Positions 55,150-64,000 of a DNA stretch of 64,000 nt are shown here, piece by piece (positions within the stretch are counted from its first letter, which is position 1; each line of letters starts with the position of its first letter). The notes under the pieces were generated by a model. That model was not told where the DNA came from. It saw only the letters and a program-made list of their open reading frames with translations, and ran no database searches. This DNA comes from Eutreptiella sp. 'Long Island Sound 2002' (Eukaryota; Euglenozoa; Euglenophyceae; Eutreptiales; Eutreptiaceae), in the NCBI GenBank assembly GCA_964036045.1, contig OZ038393.1, positions 48,042,429 through 48,106,428 on the forward strand, given 5' to 3'. The position numbers were made by a program, and so were the translations under genes.

Positions 55150-55445
55150 GACGTTGTTCCACACCACATATAATCATATACAAAGATTGTCTCACTGCCT
55201 TCATGCCATTGTTGCGTGCTTTCTGTGCCAAGAGGAGGTATTTCCTGTGTATTACGCCTTCCGAGGTAGGGTGAGCGAAGGGTGAAAAGACGGTGATCGA
55301 ACATGACATTGCTCCACACCACATATTCTAATATACAAAGATTGTCTCACTGCCTTCATGCCCTTGTTGCGTGCTTTTTGTGCCAAGAGGAGGCTTGTCC
55401 TGTGTATTACGCCTTCCTAGGTAGGGTGAGCAAAGGGTGAAAAGA
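55150..55445 (+). repeat. 155-bp tandem duplication
   Basis: CAAAGATTGTCTCACTGCC at 55181 and 55336, with the surrounding sequence aligning closely over about 130-150 bp. Confidence 0.85.
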
Positions 55446-56487
55446 CAGTGAACTAAGGGTGAACGAATGGTCAAAAGACAGTGAGGGAATAGTGAATTGC
55501 GAGCATGCATGGCAACCAAATGTGATTTCCCTTTGGTACAGCCCACAGGGCTAAGCAATGGCTCCTATGCTGACGTAGATGAGGCAGTTTGAGAACATTG
55601 CCTGGCTTTGTGTTTGCGCTGCCATTGCTTCATTGCCCACATCGCACTCATATCATGTTTGTGACCTAACGAGGTATGGGGGAAATTTCATCCGGTTTCA
55701 AATTGCATGGTTGCCCATGTCATGTGTCTCGTTATGGGCAGATGAAATATCACACACACAACACACACCACACGCACTCAGTGGAATGTACCAATGTGCA
55801 TTGCAACGCGCGTTGCATGGCAACACAAAGAGCCGGCTTAGGCAATGTCCTAGAAACACTTGGTGGCAACAATCTCCCAAACAGCTGTATTTGCACTTTT
55901 GAACCCACAATGGTTGATTTCATTGCTGTCGCTGTGCTTTCGTGTGATTCGGCATTGATGAAATTTTTCCCTGGAGCTCGGTTAGGCTTGCCAAGCAACA
56001 AATTGTGACCCTACATGCCTTTTACTCAAGATCATCTTCCGGAGGGTGCAAAAAGTGCCCCTGAATAGCCATATTTGCACTTTTGAAGCCACAAATGTGG
56101 ATTAGAGTGATTTCGTTGTGATTTCGTCGTGATTACCAACCTGAGTGATCTGTGGAACCCAACAAGATAACTCCATGCATGCACACACATTTGCATTTGC
56201 ATATTGATGGTATGTTGGGTGAATTGTATGGGAATGCTTAAATTCGACCCAGTGGTGGAGGACAGAAGCAACCGTTAGGGAGCTTGTGGGTCCATGCTTG
56301 AAATATCATAGTTGAAATATCGCAGAGGAAATATCACAGTTGTGTCGGTCATTTTTTGCCCGCCTGTCCCATCTCTCCATTCAAGTGGTGGTTTGGCTTG
56401 CCGTTGTGGTGGTTGATAATTTTCGCTGCGGTTGCAATCCATGATGCATGATGCATGATGCTCCACTTCTCTTCTCAAAGCAATGTT
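55446..56487. other. No gene recognised
   Basis: Short frames only. Contains a CA-rich tract near 55750-55775 and a partly repeated phrase around TATTTGCACTTTTGAA (about 55889 and 56068). Possible host intergenic or intronic DNA. Confidence 0.4.
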
Positions 56488-56649
56488 GTCTATCCCGAAA
56501 ATTGGCGGTACTCTTCCAGTGTTGGCAAGGGAGCAACTGTGCATGTGGCTGCTGTGTTGGAGTTCCTGAGCAATGAGATGTTGGAGCTTGCGGCCAACGC
56601 ATCAAGAGAAAACAAGAAGTAGCAACGTATCACGCCTCGGCTCTTGATG
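56488..56649 (+). pseudogene. Histone H2A-like fragment
   Basis: The frame through 56521 reads [20 protein letters not shown], then [20 protein letters not shown], then a TAG (56620-56622), then QRITPR. This follows the H2A fold from loop 1 (RVGAGAPVY in typical H2A) through helix 2 (LAAVLEYL...LELAGNAARDNKK) to the docking motif R-I-x-P-R. It is collinear over about 50 residues. The core nucleosomal protein would pair with H2B. The TAG and one extra codon at the end of helix 2, and several substitutions, indicate a decayed or retroposed copy. A GTATGC follows directly at 56650 and could be a 5' splice site. No upstream H2A N-terminus was found. Confidence 0.6.
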
Positions 56650-57020
56650 GTATGCACTGTGTGCCCCGTGCACATCCCATGTTGCACGCACGCACCAACT
56701 GTGCACACTGCGCGCACGCATTGTGCACACTGCATGCACGCACGCATGCACAATATCAGTGTGTCACAATATTAGTGCCTTCTGTCTGCTAAGAGTTTCA
56801 GCGAAAATCTCTGGGTCTGGGTGACAGAACACCTTCGCTGTTTGTCCGTTCCCGACTCAGATTATGTCTTTTTGACACTGTGGAGCTTTTGCTCGTGCCT
56901 TTGGCATTGCGTTTTGCACTGTGCACACTGCACGCACACATTGTGCACGCTGCACGCACGCGGCAAAGGTGGGGCATGCATGCGTTGTGCGTGCCCTGTG
57001 CATGCTTTGTGCATGTTGGG
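56650..57020 (+). repeat. Blocks of a 20-22-bp GTGCACACTGCACGCACGCA minisatellite
   Basis: Units at about 56660-56760 and 56925-57000, separated by unrelated sequence. The same unit appears at 57175-57240 and in a longer run at 58395-58790. The units are internally palindromic (GTGCAC, TGCA). Confidence 0.8.
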
Positions 57021-57037
57021 GGGGCTTCGGGGCACAG

Positions 57038-57138
57038 GGCGGGTGTGCATCCAAGCATTCCGAAATGATGCCATGAACGACGCCAGCCAAGTGGCCCTGC
57101 ACGACCTTGAAATGGAGAGAGATGGGAAAATGTTTTAG
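57038..57138 (+). other. Candidate exon: short frame after an AG, weak H2A-like C-terminus
   Basis: After GGGGCACAG a frame reads VCIQAFRNDAMND, reminiscent of the IQLAIRNDEEL helix that follows R-I-x-P-R in H2A, and stops at TAG (57136-57138). Its phase does not match the end of the H2A-like segment at 56649 by simple GT-AG joining, so the link is speculative. Confidence 0.25.
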
Positions 57139-57174
57139 GGATGGGTTAAGGAAGCCAAAACGTTCCTCGAGTAC

Positions 57175-57240
57175 ACGAAGTATGCACGCACGCACGGTGC
57201 ACACTGCACGCACGCATTGTGCACACTGCGCGCATCTTAT
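57175..57240 (+). repeat. GTGCAC-type minisatellite, short block
   Basis: About three 20-22-bp units of the type ACGCACGCANTGTGCACACTGC. Confidence 0.75.
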
Positions 57241-57541
57241 TCTCTTGGCCATCGCCTCTTAACCCATTTTTTTTGTGGGGTGGACTCGATGCAAGGCATG
57301 CTGGAACGGCGCGTTCCTGACTGCAGATGCAGCAAATTCTGCGATCGCTTTGCGATAAATAGGGTGCCATGTGGGGGCGAAGACACTCGTTCAAGTCATC
57401 CTCCAAAAAGTGACCCACTGTGAGCACTCCTGCCCGAATGAGCACTGGCGCAAAAGGAAAGTTGAAGTCTGTTCATTGCGAAAGGCGGCATTGTGACAGA
57501 CACGCTGATGAGCTTTGCATCCCCTTCTGTGCATCACACAG

Positions 57542-57727
57542 GGCCAGTCGCGGATACATGTTGCCGTCGGTTCATATGCCGCCGTTGAGGCGTTGAGGCC
57601 GGATGACGCCTTGGTACTGAGGATGCAAGAGGCCTTGGCGGCGTTCCTCCCCCTCCTGTTCAAGGTGCCGCGTGTCCAAGATACAACACGTGCATGTACC
57701 GCATTATTTTGGGACCTGGCTACAAGG
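57542..57727 (+). other. Candidate exon of unknown protein
   Basis: An open stretch between CATCACACAG (AG at 57540-57541) and AAGGGTACTG (GT at 57728) that encodes about 62 residues (QSRIHVAVGSYAAVEALRPD ... FLPLLFKVPRVQ). The composition looks protein-like. No family was recognised. It may belong to the same transcription unit as the transporter exon downstream. Confidence 0.35.
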
Positions 57728-57760
57728 GTACTGTTTCATGGGAATCAGTAACATCAAGAA

Positions 57761-57973
57761 TGTGCTGAAGCTGCATTTGACGCTCTCTGGATTGCAATCC
57801 TTGGATTCATGACACTGGTGCTGCTGGCAGACACAGAGAGGGAGCCCCTGCTGGAGCACGTTGAGTGGGGCACCCTCTTGTTCTTTGCAGCACTCTTTGT
57901 GCTCATGCACGGTCTCGAAAAGCTTGGGCTCATTGAGTGGATTGGAAATGTTGTGGTTACGATCATTGAAGCG
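57761..57973 (+). CDS. OCA2/ArsB-type transporter exon (two membrane helices)
   Basis: The frame through ATG 57809 reads FDALWIAILGFMTLVLLADT, then HVEWGTLLFFAALFVLMHGL, then EKLGLIEWIGN. The H-V-E-W-x-T-L-L-F-F-A-x-L-F-V-L-M signature is characteristic of the P protein (OCA2) and related ArsB/NhaD ion transporters, which move anions or cations across organelle or plasma membranes. Two hydrophobic helices are visible. The exon ends in phase 0 at a GTACGT (57974-57979). The 5' edge is uncertain: TAA precedes at 57749-57751, with AG candidates at 57747-57770. The segment is only about 70 residues of a family usually several hundred long. It may be an exon of a host gene fragmented by repeats or a pseudogene. 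Confidence 0.7.
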
Positions 57974-58142
57974 GTACGTTGTTGCATTGCGCATTGGTTA
58001 TCAAGGCAGTAGGAATACGTAATGCCACCGCATGCAGGGATTCCATTTCATGCGAAAAAGTTGCATGGCCGCAACACATGACAGAATACAGTGATCAGTC
58101 TGTGGGTCTCACTGTTTTTTGAATTTTGTTTTGTGCAAGCAG

Positions 58143-58360
58143 GAATCCAGTTTCTGCCACCCTCGGTACCTACCCCCTGTGATGCGCGGTCGCTGGCATG
58201 GCGGTAAGTGAGTCCCTCACCGCCTCTCACAACACATTCCAACTTTTCATCCCTAGGAAAAGCGATGGCGGCAGTGCTTGCTATCATGGCAACCATTATG
58301 ACAGCTCTTTTGATATTTGGGCAAATGGTTACGGCAGCGTCGATTGCAGGGTGGCGTTAA
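58143..58360 (+). CDS. Candidate two-exon continuation with a membrane helix and 53-nt intron
   Basis: An exon from 58143 (after TTTTGTGCAAGCAG) to 58203 is followed by a consensus donor GTAAGTGAG. The acceptor TTTTCATCCCTAG ends at 58256. Joining removes a 53-nt intron and keeps one frame. That frame is also in phase with the end of the OCA2-like exon at 57973, and reads RYLPPVMRGRWHGGKAMAAV followed by a hydrophobic helix and a TAA (58358-58360). I do not recognise the sequence as OCA2, but the splice signals and phase agreement support one spliced gene. The termination is early for a transporter. Confidence 0.4.
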
Positions 58361-58394
58361 CGCAACCAAATTGGGGATGGGGGCTTGATGAAAA

Positions 58395-58790
58395 TGTTTG
58401 TAGTGTGCACGCACGCACTGTGCACGCTGCACGCCCGCCTTGTGCAAACTGCACGCACGCACTGTGCACGCTGCACGCCCGCATTGTGCAAACTGGACGC
58501 ACGAACTGTGCACACTGCAAGCACGCACTGTGCACACGGCACGCACGCATTGTGCAAACTGCACGCATGCACTGTGCACGCTGCACGCACGCACTCTGCA
58601 CGCTGCACGCACGCATTGTACACACTGCACGCACTCATCGTCGCCCGCATTGTGCACACTGCACGCACACACTGTGAACATTTGCACTGTGCGCATGCAC
58701 GCATTCCGCACACTTCACACACGCACTGTGAACATGCGCACTGTGCACACCGTACGCATGCACCTCGCACACTGCACTGTCTTTTGGCAG
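58395..58790 (+). repeat. 20-24-bp GTGCAC/CACGCACGCA minisatellite array
   Basis: About 18 units such as CACGCACGCACTGTGCACGCTG, the longest of four blocks in the 56.6-58.8 kb interval. Both strands give open Cys/His/Thr-rich frames that are artefacts of the repeat. Confidence 0.9.
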
Positions 58791-59300
58791 GACCTCTGTA
58801 TTTACTGATTTTTGTTGGCCATACCTGGGAACATTCTCTATGGGGCATCCGTTCTGGCCTACTCCATGGAGGCCTCCTGGATCTGAAAACAAATTCCACT
58901 CCTATTGGGGAGCATGGAGACCGTGGTCTTTAATTTAATTCTGGTGTTTCAGATCATCTTGTTTGGCAAGCCGTCGAGCAAACCTCTGCTAGCCAGTGCA
59001 TACAGTCCAATGCAGTATGAGTATTGGCCTTGGGTGCAGGAATGCTGTGCTCCTTGGAGGAGGGAGGGACCCCATAGGGCAAATGCATTACTCAGTGCAG
59101 GCACTGCTCAGTGCACAATTTGGCCCAGAATTTCATGCTCAAGTTGTTGCTCTTTCCAAATGTCCTCAAATGATCAGTCAACATGTGCGGACCATGGTGC
59201 ACACAGGGATGGATGCAGGTTCTGTATTTCTCAAGGTGGTCCCCTTCTCCACAAGGAAGATGTCTTGGGCATCATTTGTTGCGTTTGAAAAAAAGATTAT
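58791..59300 (+). other. Possible exons of unknown protein
   Basis: CTGTCTTTTGGCAG (to 58784) looks like an acceptor, followed by an open tryptophan-rich stretch. From 58996 a frame reads NAVLLGGGRDPIGQMHYSVQ and on to about 59315, ending in a C run at the edge of the satellite. No family was recognised. Judged only by composition. Confidence 0.25.
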
Positions 59301-61289
59301 CCCAAGCCCCCCCCCCCCCATATTTCAGGCTGTACCATGGGTCCAAAATGTTGCCTTTGCCCCCTGAACAACAGGTCAGAGACCCCCCTCCCCTATTTTG
59401 AGGGTGCTGGATGCGAAAAAAGAGATTGTAGGGACACACAGATCGTGACTCACACAATTTGCAACATCCGTATGCACCAAAATCTGCCGTTTTTCCATGA
59501 AAAAACGGCCAAAAATGGCCGTTTTTCGGTCAAAAATTGAGTTTGTTGGCCTCAGACAAGCAGTTGAAGACCCCCCCCCTATTTTGAGGGTGCTGGATGT
59601 GAAAAAGCAAGTTGTAGTCACACACAGGTCACACAAACACAATTTACAGCATCCGTATGCACCAAAATTTGCCATTTTTCATGAAAATAACGGCCAACAA
59701 TGGCCATTTTTTGGTCAAAAGTTGTGATTTTTGGGCTCTCCCCTTTTTTGAGGGCGCTGGATGCGAAAGAGGAGGTTTTAGGGACACACAGATCACGCAA
59801 ACACAATTTACAGCATCCGTACGCACCAAAATATGCCATTTTTCATGAAAACTGGCCAAAAATGGCGCTTTTTTCGTCAAATATTGATTTTTTGGCTTTG
59901 TACAAGCAGTTGAAGGACCCCCCCCCCCCCATTTTGAGGGTGCTGGATGCAAAAAAGCAAGCTGTGGTCACACAAAGATCACGAAAACACATTTTGTAGC
60001 ATCCGTATGCACCACAATTTGCCGTTTCTCATGGAAGAAACGGCTAAAAATGGCCATTTTTTTGGTCAAAAAATGATTTTTTTTGGCCTCAGACAAGCGG
60101 TTGAAGACCCCACCCCCCTATTTTGAGGGTGCTGGATGTGAAAAAGCAAGTTGTAGTCACACACAAGTCACGCAAACACAATTTACAGCATCCGTATGCA
60201 CCAAATTTTGCCATTTTTCATGAAAAAACGGCCAACAATGGCCATTTTTTGGTCAAAAGTTGTGATTTTTGGGCTCTCCCCTATTTTGAGGGCGCTGGAT
60301 GCGAAAGAGGAGGTTTTAGGGACACACAGATCACGCAAACACAATTTACAGCATCCGTACGCACCAAAATATGCCATTTTTCATGAAAACTGGCCAAAAA
60401 TGGCGCTTTTTTTGTCAAATATTGTTTTTTGGCTTTGTACAAGCAGTTGAAGGACCCCCCCCCCCCATTTTGAGGGTGCTGGATGCAAAAAAGCAAGCTG
60501 TGGTCACACAAAGATCACGAAAACACATTTTGTAGCATCCGTATGCACCACAATTTGCCGTTTCTCATGGAAGAAACGGCTAAAAATGGCCATTTTTTTG
60601 GTCAAAAAATGAGTTTTTTCGGCCTCAGACAAGCGGTTGAAGACCCCACCCCCCTATTTTGAGGGTGCTGGATGTGAAAAAGCAAGTTGTAGTCACACAC
60701 AGGTCACGCAAACACAATTTACAGCATCCGTATGCACCAAATTTTGCCATTTTTCATGAAAAAACCGCCAACAATGGCCATTTTTTGGTCAAAAGTTGAG
60801 ATTTTTGGGCTCTCCCCTATTTTGAGGGCGCTGGATGCGAAAGAGGATTTTTTAGGGACACACAGATCACGCAAACACAATTTACAGCATCCGTACGCAC
60901 CAAAATATGCCATGTTTCATGAAAACTGGCCAAAAATGGCGCTTTTTTTGTCAAATATTGATTTTTTGGCTTTGTACAAGCAGTTGAAGGACCCCCCCCC
61001 CCTTTTTTTGAGGGTGCTGGATGCAAAAAAGCAAGTTGTGGTCACACAAAGATCATGACAACACATTTTGTAGCATCCGTATGCACCACAATTTGCCATT
61101 TCTCATGGAAAAAACGGCTAAAAATGGCCATTTTTTGGTCAAAAAATGATTTTTTTTGGCCTCAAATATATACAAATTTTTCTATAAAAAATTTCTCTGA
61201 TTTGAAAAATGAAAAATTTAAATTGAAAAATATTCATCAAAATCTCTAAATTCTTATTATGAAATTAGAACAAAAATAGCCCTATTCTG

Positions 61290-61320
61290 GAACCGTACCA
61301 GCAAAATTTGCATACAGCTC
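61290..61320 (-). ncRNA. Group II intron domain V-like hairpin
   Basis: On the minus strand GAGCTGTA pairs with TACGGTTC (the AGC triad and terminal GGTTC are characteristic). An inner GCAA/TTGC stem is separated from the outer stem by a short bulge. It is 31 nt against the usual 34, so reduced. A possible domain VI with a CTAATTTCAT-type end follows at about 61289-61255. Confidence 0.55.
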
Positions 61321-61467
61321 TTTTCAATATGTATATCACATTCTTCTTAAAATTTAGGTTTAAATCAATAAACCACAAAACTTAATTAAAACAAAAATAT
61401 AAAATATTACTAAGAGTTTTGTATTAAAAATTAATAAAATGGATTAAAAATTTTTTTTAAATATACT

Positions 61468-61887
61468 TTACTTAAATGATATGCTCATTCTTAGCTTTCT
61501 AAATAAAATAACCAAGTCTATTATAAACTTAAAACATTTCCTATTGTCAGAATAAAAGATTCTTCGCACTAATACTAAACAATGAGATTCCTCAAAATTT
61601 AACTTCTCTAAGAAAAAAATTGATTTTCTGTGAAAGAAAAAATTTCCTAAAAAAGACCGGGAATATAATAAAGCTTTCCACTCGGGCTCTAAAATAAGAA
61701 AAAGCAACAACTTTTTAAACAAATTTAAATAACTTTTTGAATTAAAAAAAGTATCTTCCTTATAGAAAAATTCAAATAAAATATTATTAAATAAAACACA
61801 AATTTTATCGTTTTCTGAAGCAAGAATTTTGTCTTCGTGAATTAAAATATATTTCAAAATTAATAAACGTAATTCCAAAACTTTCAA
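61468..61887 (-). pseudogene. Degenerate group II intron reverse transcriptase/maturase fragment
   Basis: 139 residues, rich in Phe, Leu, Lys and Ile as expected of AT-rich organellar code. LEPEWKALLYSRSF matches the conserved LEPEWEA-x-F-x-x-x-S-Y-G-F segment of group II intron reverse transcriptases. The preceding helix (LFKKLLLFLI) fits the region before it. The following F-R-P-G-R is degraded (NFFFHRKS). Intact proteins are about 450-600 residues, so this is a fragment or a reduced maturase of the kind found in some plastids. It sits upstream, on the same strand, of a domain V-like hairpin (61320-61290), the order expected when the frame lies in intron domain IV. Function would be splicing or mobility; not expected here. 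Confidence 0.55.
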
Positions 61888-62597
61888 TAACCTAAATTGA
61901 AGAAAACAAACAACATGCCTCTTCTTAAATAAACTAAAATAATATAATCTATATATCTACAAGCGGTTGAAGACTGCCCCCCTATTTTGAGGGTGCTGGA
62001 TACAAAAAAGCAGATTGTAGGGAAACACAGATCACGCAAACACAATTTACAGCATCCGTACGCACCAAAATTTGCCGTTTTTCACGAAAAAAACGGCCGG
62101 AAATGGCCCTTTTCTGGTCACATATTGATTTTTTTTGGCTTCGTACAAGCAGTTGAAGGATCCCCCCCCCTATTTTGAGGGTGCTGGATGCAAAAAAGCA
62201 AGTTGTCTGCATGCACGGACTACAAAAGCACAATCTACAGCATCTGTATGCACCAAAATTTGCTATTTTTCATGGAAAAACTGCCAAAAATGGCCGTTTC
62301 TTGGTCAAAAATTGAGTATTTTGGCCTCAGACAGGCAGTTGCAGAGCCCCCCCCCCCCCCATTTTGAGGGTGCTGGATGCAAGGAAGCATGCTGTGTGGA
62401 CACACAGATTGCCCAAACACAATTTACAGCATTCTTATGCCCCAAAATCAGCCATTTTTCAACAAAATCGGCGAAAAATAGCCATTTTTTTTATCAAAAA
62501 TTGTTTGTTTTTTTTAGCCTGAAACAAGCAGCTGAACCACCCCCCCTCCCGATTGGAGGGTGCTCGTTGCAAAAAAGCGAAATACGCCAAAGAACAA

Positions 62598-62766
62598 CAT
62601 AAAATATGATAGTATGTGCATAAGAATGGGATGAGCGATGAACATTTGAGGTGTTTTTGGCCCTATTTTGCACCGTTTGTGGTGCATTTCCATATGGTTC
62701 ATAGGTAGGCTTTTGCGTGCCTATCACCGTACACCCACATGTTTGAGGCTTAGGTTGTTATTTTTG
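62598..62766 (+). repeat. Isolated unit of the 190-bp repeat
   Basis: Carries ATTTGAGGTGTTTTTGGCCC, CCATATGGTTCATAGGTAGG and a CACATGTTTG block as in the array at 53950-55105, 7.5 kb away. It directly follows the last satellite monomer. Confidence 0.88.
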
Positions 62767-62899
62767 GGGAACAATGGGGTAGGAGGAACCCCCCCCCTGC
62801 TATTTGGGGGGTGTATAATTACAACAAAAGGTTACTTTTGGTCTTTTTGGGTACAAAACCTATTTTCATGGTTTTTTCGTGCCTATACTATACTATACA

Positions 62900-63420
62900 G
62901 GTACACTGGTGTGCAGCACTGTTCTGCTGCACCACCCCGGAGCAGACAAAAATACTCCAAAATAGGCCGAATTCCAGGGTTTTTGATGGTTTGGGAGAAC
63001 GCTCGGGTGTGAGGAACCCCCCCATCCCTATTTTGGGGCCAGAGAATCCAAAGAAAATTGGAATTTCTGTCGAAAATACTCTATAGGCAGGTACACTGGT
63101 GTGCAGCACTGTTCTGCTGCACCACCCCAGAGCAGACGAAAATACTCCAAAATAGGCCGAATTCCAGGGTTTTTGATGGTTTGGGAGAAAGCTCGGGTGG
63201 GAGAAACCCCCCCATCCTTATTTTGGGGCCAGAGAATCCAAAGAAAATTGGAATTTCTGTCGAACATACTCTATAGGCAGGTACACTGGTGTGCAGCACT
63301 GTTCTGCAGGACCAGCCCAGAGCAGGCAAAAATACCCCAAAATAGGCCAAATTTCAGGGTTTTTGATATTTTTGGACAAAATTCGGGTAGGAGGACCCCC
63401 CCCCTATTTTAGGGCCGTAG
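62900..63420 (+). repeat. Second 190-bp tandem array, about 2.7 units
   Basis: GGTACACTGGTGTGCAGCAC at 62900, 63090 and 63280. Each unit has a GCAGCA-CTGTTC-TGCTGC hairpin (the third is altered) and a C run followed by TATTTT(G)GGGCC. Unrelated in sequence to the first 190-bp array. Confidence 0.92.
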
Positions 63421-63466
63421 AAACCAAAAAAAATAGGTCATTTCTCGCGAAAAACCCCTTTTTGTC

Positions 63467-63508
63467 GACTTTTGAATTTGGGAAAAAACAGCTGCTAAAA
63501 TCATAGGT
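63467..63508 (-). repeat. Inverted copy of a 42-nt piece of the 248-bp repeat
   Basis: GGGAAAAAACAGCTGCTAAA and flanks are the reverse complement of 52474-52515 and 53431-53471, with one or two differences. Confidence 0.85.
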
Positions 63509-64000
63509 GCTGCATTCTGTCCCGATCATAAATGGTCCCGGCTTCCCGACAACAAGAACTCACTCCCGTCCCGACAGCAAGAACTCACTATAAACAATAA
63601 ACTGAAAATGTGGCAAGAACAGGACAAAAATAAACCAGTCAGAAACAAATAAGAGCAAGAAGGAAAGGTCCTTGTGTGTGTACAACTTAGCTGCTCGGTC
63701 AGTGTGCCGCAGTGATAGCCGACCCATTTCTATCCCCAAGATCAGGACCTACTTTTCCTCACAGGTTTCCTTGCACTGATCTATCGCCTATCCGAGGATT
63801 CTTCACGAGTGACAATCTGTGCCCGCTGGTGGCAGATCCCAACACTGCTGCCTTGCTCCCGGTTCTTCCGTTTTCTCTGAGGCCGAGAAGTCCCCTCCGC
63901 TGTCCTCCCTACCGGTATGCAAAGGAGTTTCGGCGTTGTTTATGTGTTGGTTGACTGGGTCCAAGTTACAACTGGGTGGCGGCTTCGCGGGTCCATGAGC
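63509..64000. other. No gene recognised at right edge
   Basis: Contains a short imperfect repeat (CCCGACAACAAGAACTCACT and CCCGACAGCAAGAACTCACT, about 63546-63590). From 63712 there is a higher-GC stretch with an 80-residue frame of no recognised family. The latter may be the edge of a gene or element continuing beyond the window. Confidence 0.35.

Larger units (their letters stand above)
61165..61958. mobile_element. AT-rich 794-bp insertion in the satellite: probable plastid/organellar DNA
   Basis: Interrupts a satellite monomer: GGCCTCA ends at 61164 and ACAAGCGGTTGAAGAC resumes at 61959. Elsewhere the array reads GGCCTCAGACAAGCGG, so only one base is lost. The composition shifts sharply to very AT-rich. 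The minus strand contains a maturase-like frame followed by a domain V-like hairpin in the order expected of a group II intron. No target duplication was found, which fits end-joining capture of organellar DNA. Confidence 0.75.
59390..62570 (+). repeat. Higher-order satellite: monomers of about 164-189 bp in a 537-bp trimer
   Basis: TTGAGGGTGCTGGATG (or GGCGCTGG) occurs at about 59397, 59584, 59748, 59933, 60121, 60285, 60470, 60659, 60823, 61008, 61986, 62173 and 62366, with a degenerate copy near 62552. Spacings cycle 187, 164, 185. Monomer subtypes repeat every 536-538 bp between about 59530 and 61165. Each monomer starts with a C run of 7-13 and most carry a hairpin such as AAAACGGCC-AAAAAT-GGCCGTTTT. 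Confidence 0.92.

Noticed and set aside
58253-58933. Cys/His/Thr-rich open frames on both strands
   Set aside because: Direct translation of the GTGCAC minisatellite; open in several frames and purely repetitive.
59390-63420. Direct repeats considered as a CRISPR array
   Set aside because: The repeats are long (160-190 bp), diverged, without unique spacers, and the DNA is eukaryotic.
63712-63954. 80-codon frame at the right edge as a gene
   Set aside because: Short, no recognised family and no supporting signals. It could equally be part of an unseen element.

Overview
This is eukaryotic nuclear DNA, and almost all of it is transposable elements and satellite repeats. The evidence is chromodomain Ty3/gypsy polyproteins with LTRs, a LINE endonuclease, long tandem arrays, likely spliceosomal introns, and no operons, Shine-Dalgarno sites or bacterial gene order. 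A 0.8-kb AT-rich insertion that looks like a decayed plastid group II intron (61.2-62.0 kb) suggests a plastid-bearing host (an alga or other photosynthetic protist). I cannot name the species.

Layout. 1-6791: a 4180-bp tandem duplication carrying part of a LINE (ORF1 plus apurinic-type endonuclease, minus strand), featureless repeat DNA and the end of an LTR. 6257-36624: one decayed chromovirus-type gypsy element (element A, minus strand), bounded by LTRs and a 5-bp GAGAG duplication. It is split by two nested insertions. The first is an 11.46-kb block (8796-20252, CTCTT duplication) holding a rearranged second LTR element (B) and a GC-rich non-LTR-like element (G). The second is a 7.28-kb GC-rich, A-depleted block (21570-28849, 14-bp duplication) built around about 20 copies of a 209-bp hairpin-rich satellite. 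36625-39331: no gene seen.

39332-52240: remnants of a third gypsy family (D, minus strand). They are interrupted by element C (40720-46122), an internally deleted relative of A with two 787-bp LTRs and a CCCAG duplication, and by a GC-rich non-LTR-like element (F, 47314-50450) whose 3' module matches G. A 10-bp purine minisatellite follows. 52250-63510: AT-rich tandem arrays (190, 155, 22 bp, a 537-bp higher-order repeat, 190 bp) surrounding a 1.9-kb island (56.5-58.4 kb) with traces of host-type exons: a histone H2A-like segment and an OCA2/ArsB-type transporter segment. The organellar insertion lies inside the higher-order satellite. 63.5-64.0 kb: nothing recognised.

No LTR element here looks autonomous: each pol is broken by stops, frameshifts, deletions or nesting. 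Two features recur in the A/C family: an 88-nt tRNA-like fold with A- and B-box-like motifs inside every LTR, and a primer site resembling initiator tRNA-Met. Elements A and B both carry a methyltransferase-like NPPF-type segment between protease and reverse transcriptase. All family assignments come from motif reading without database searches.
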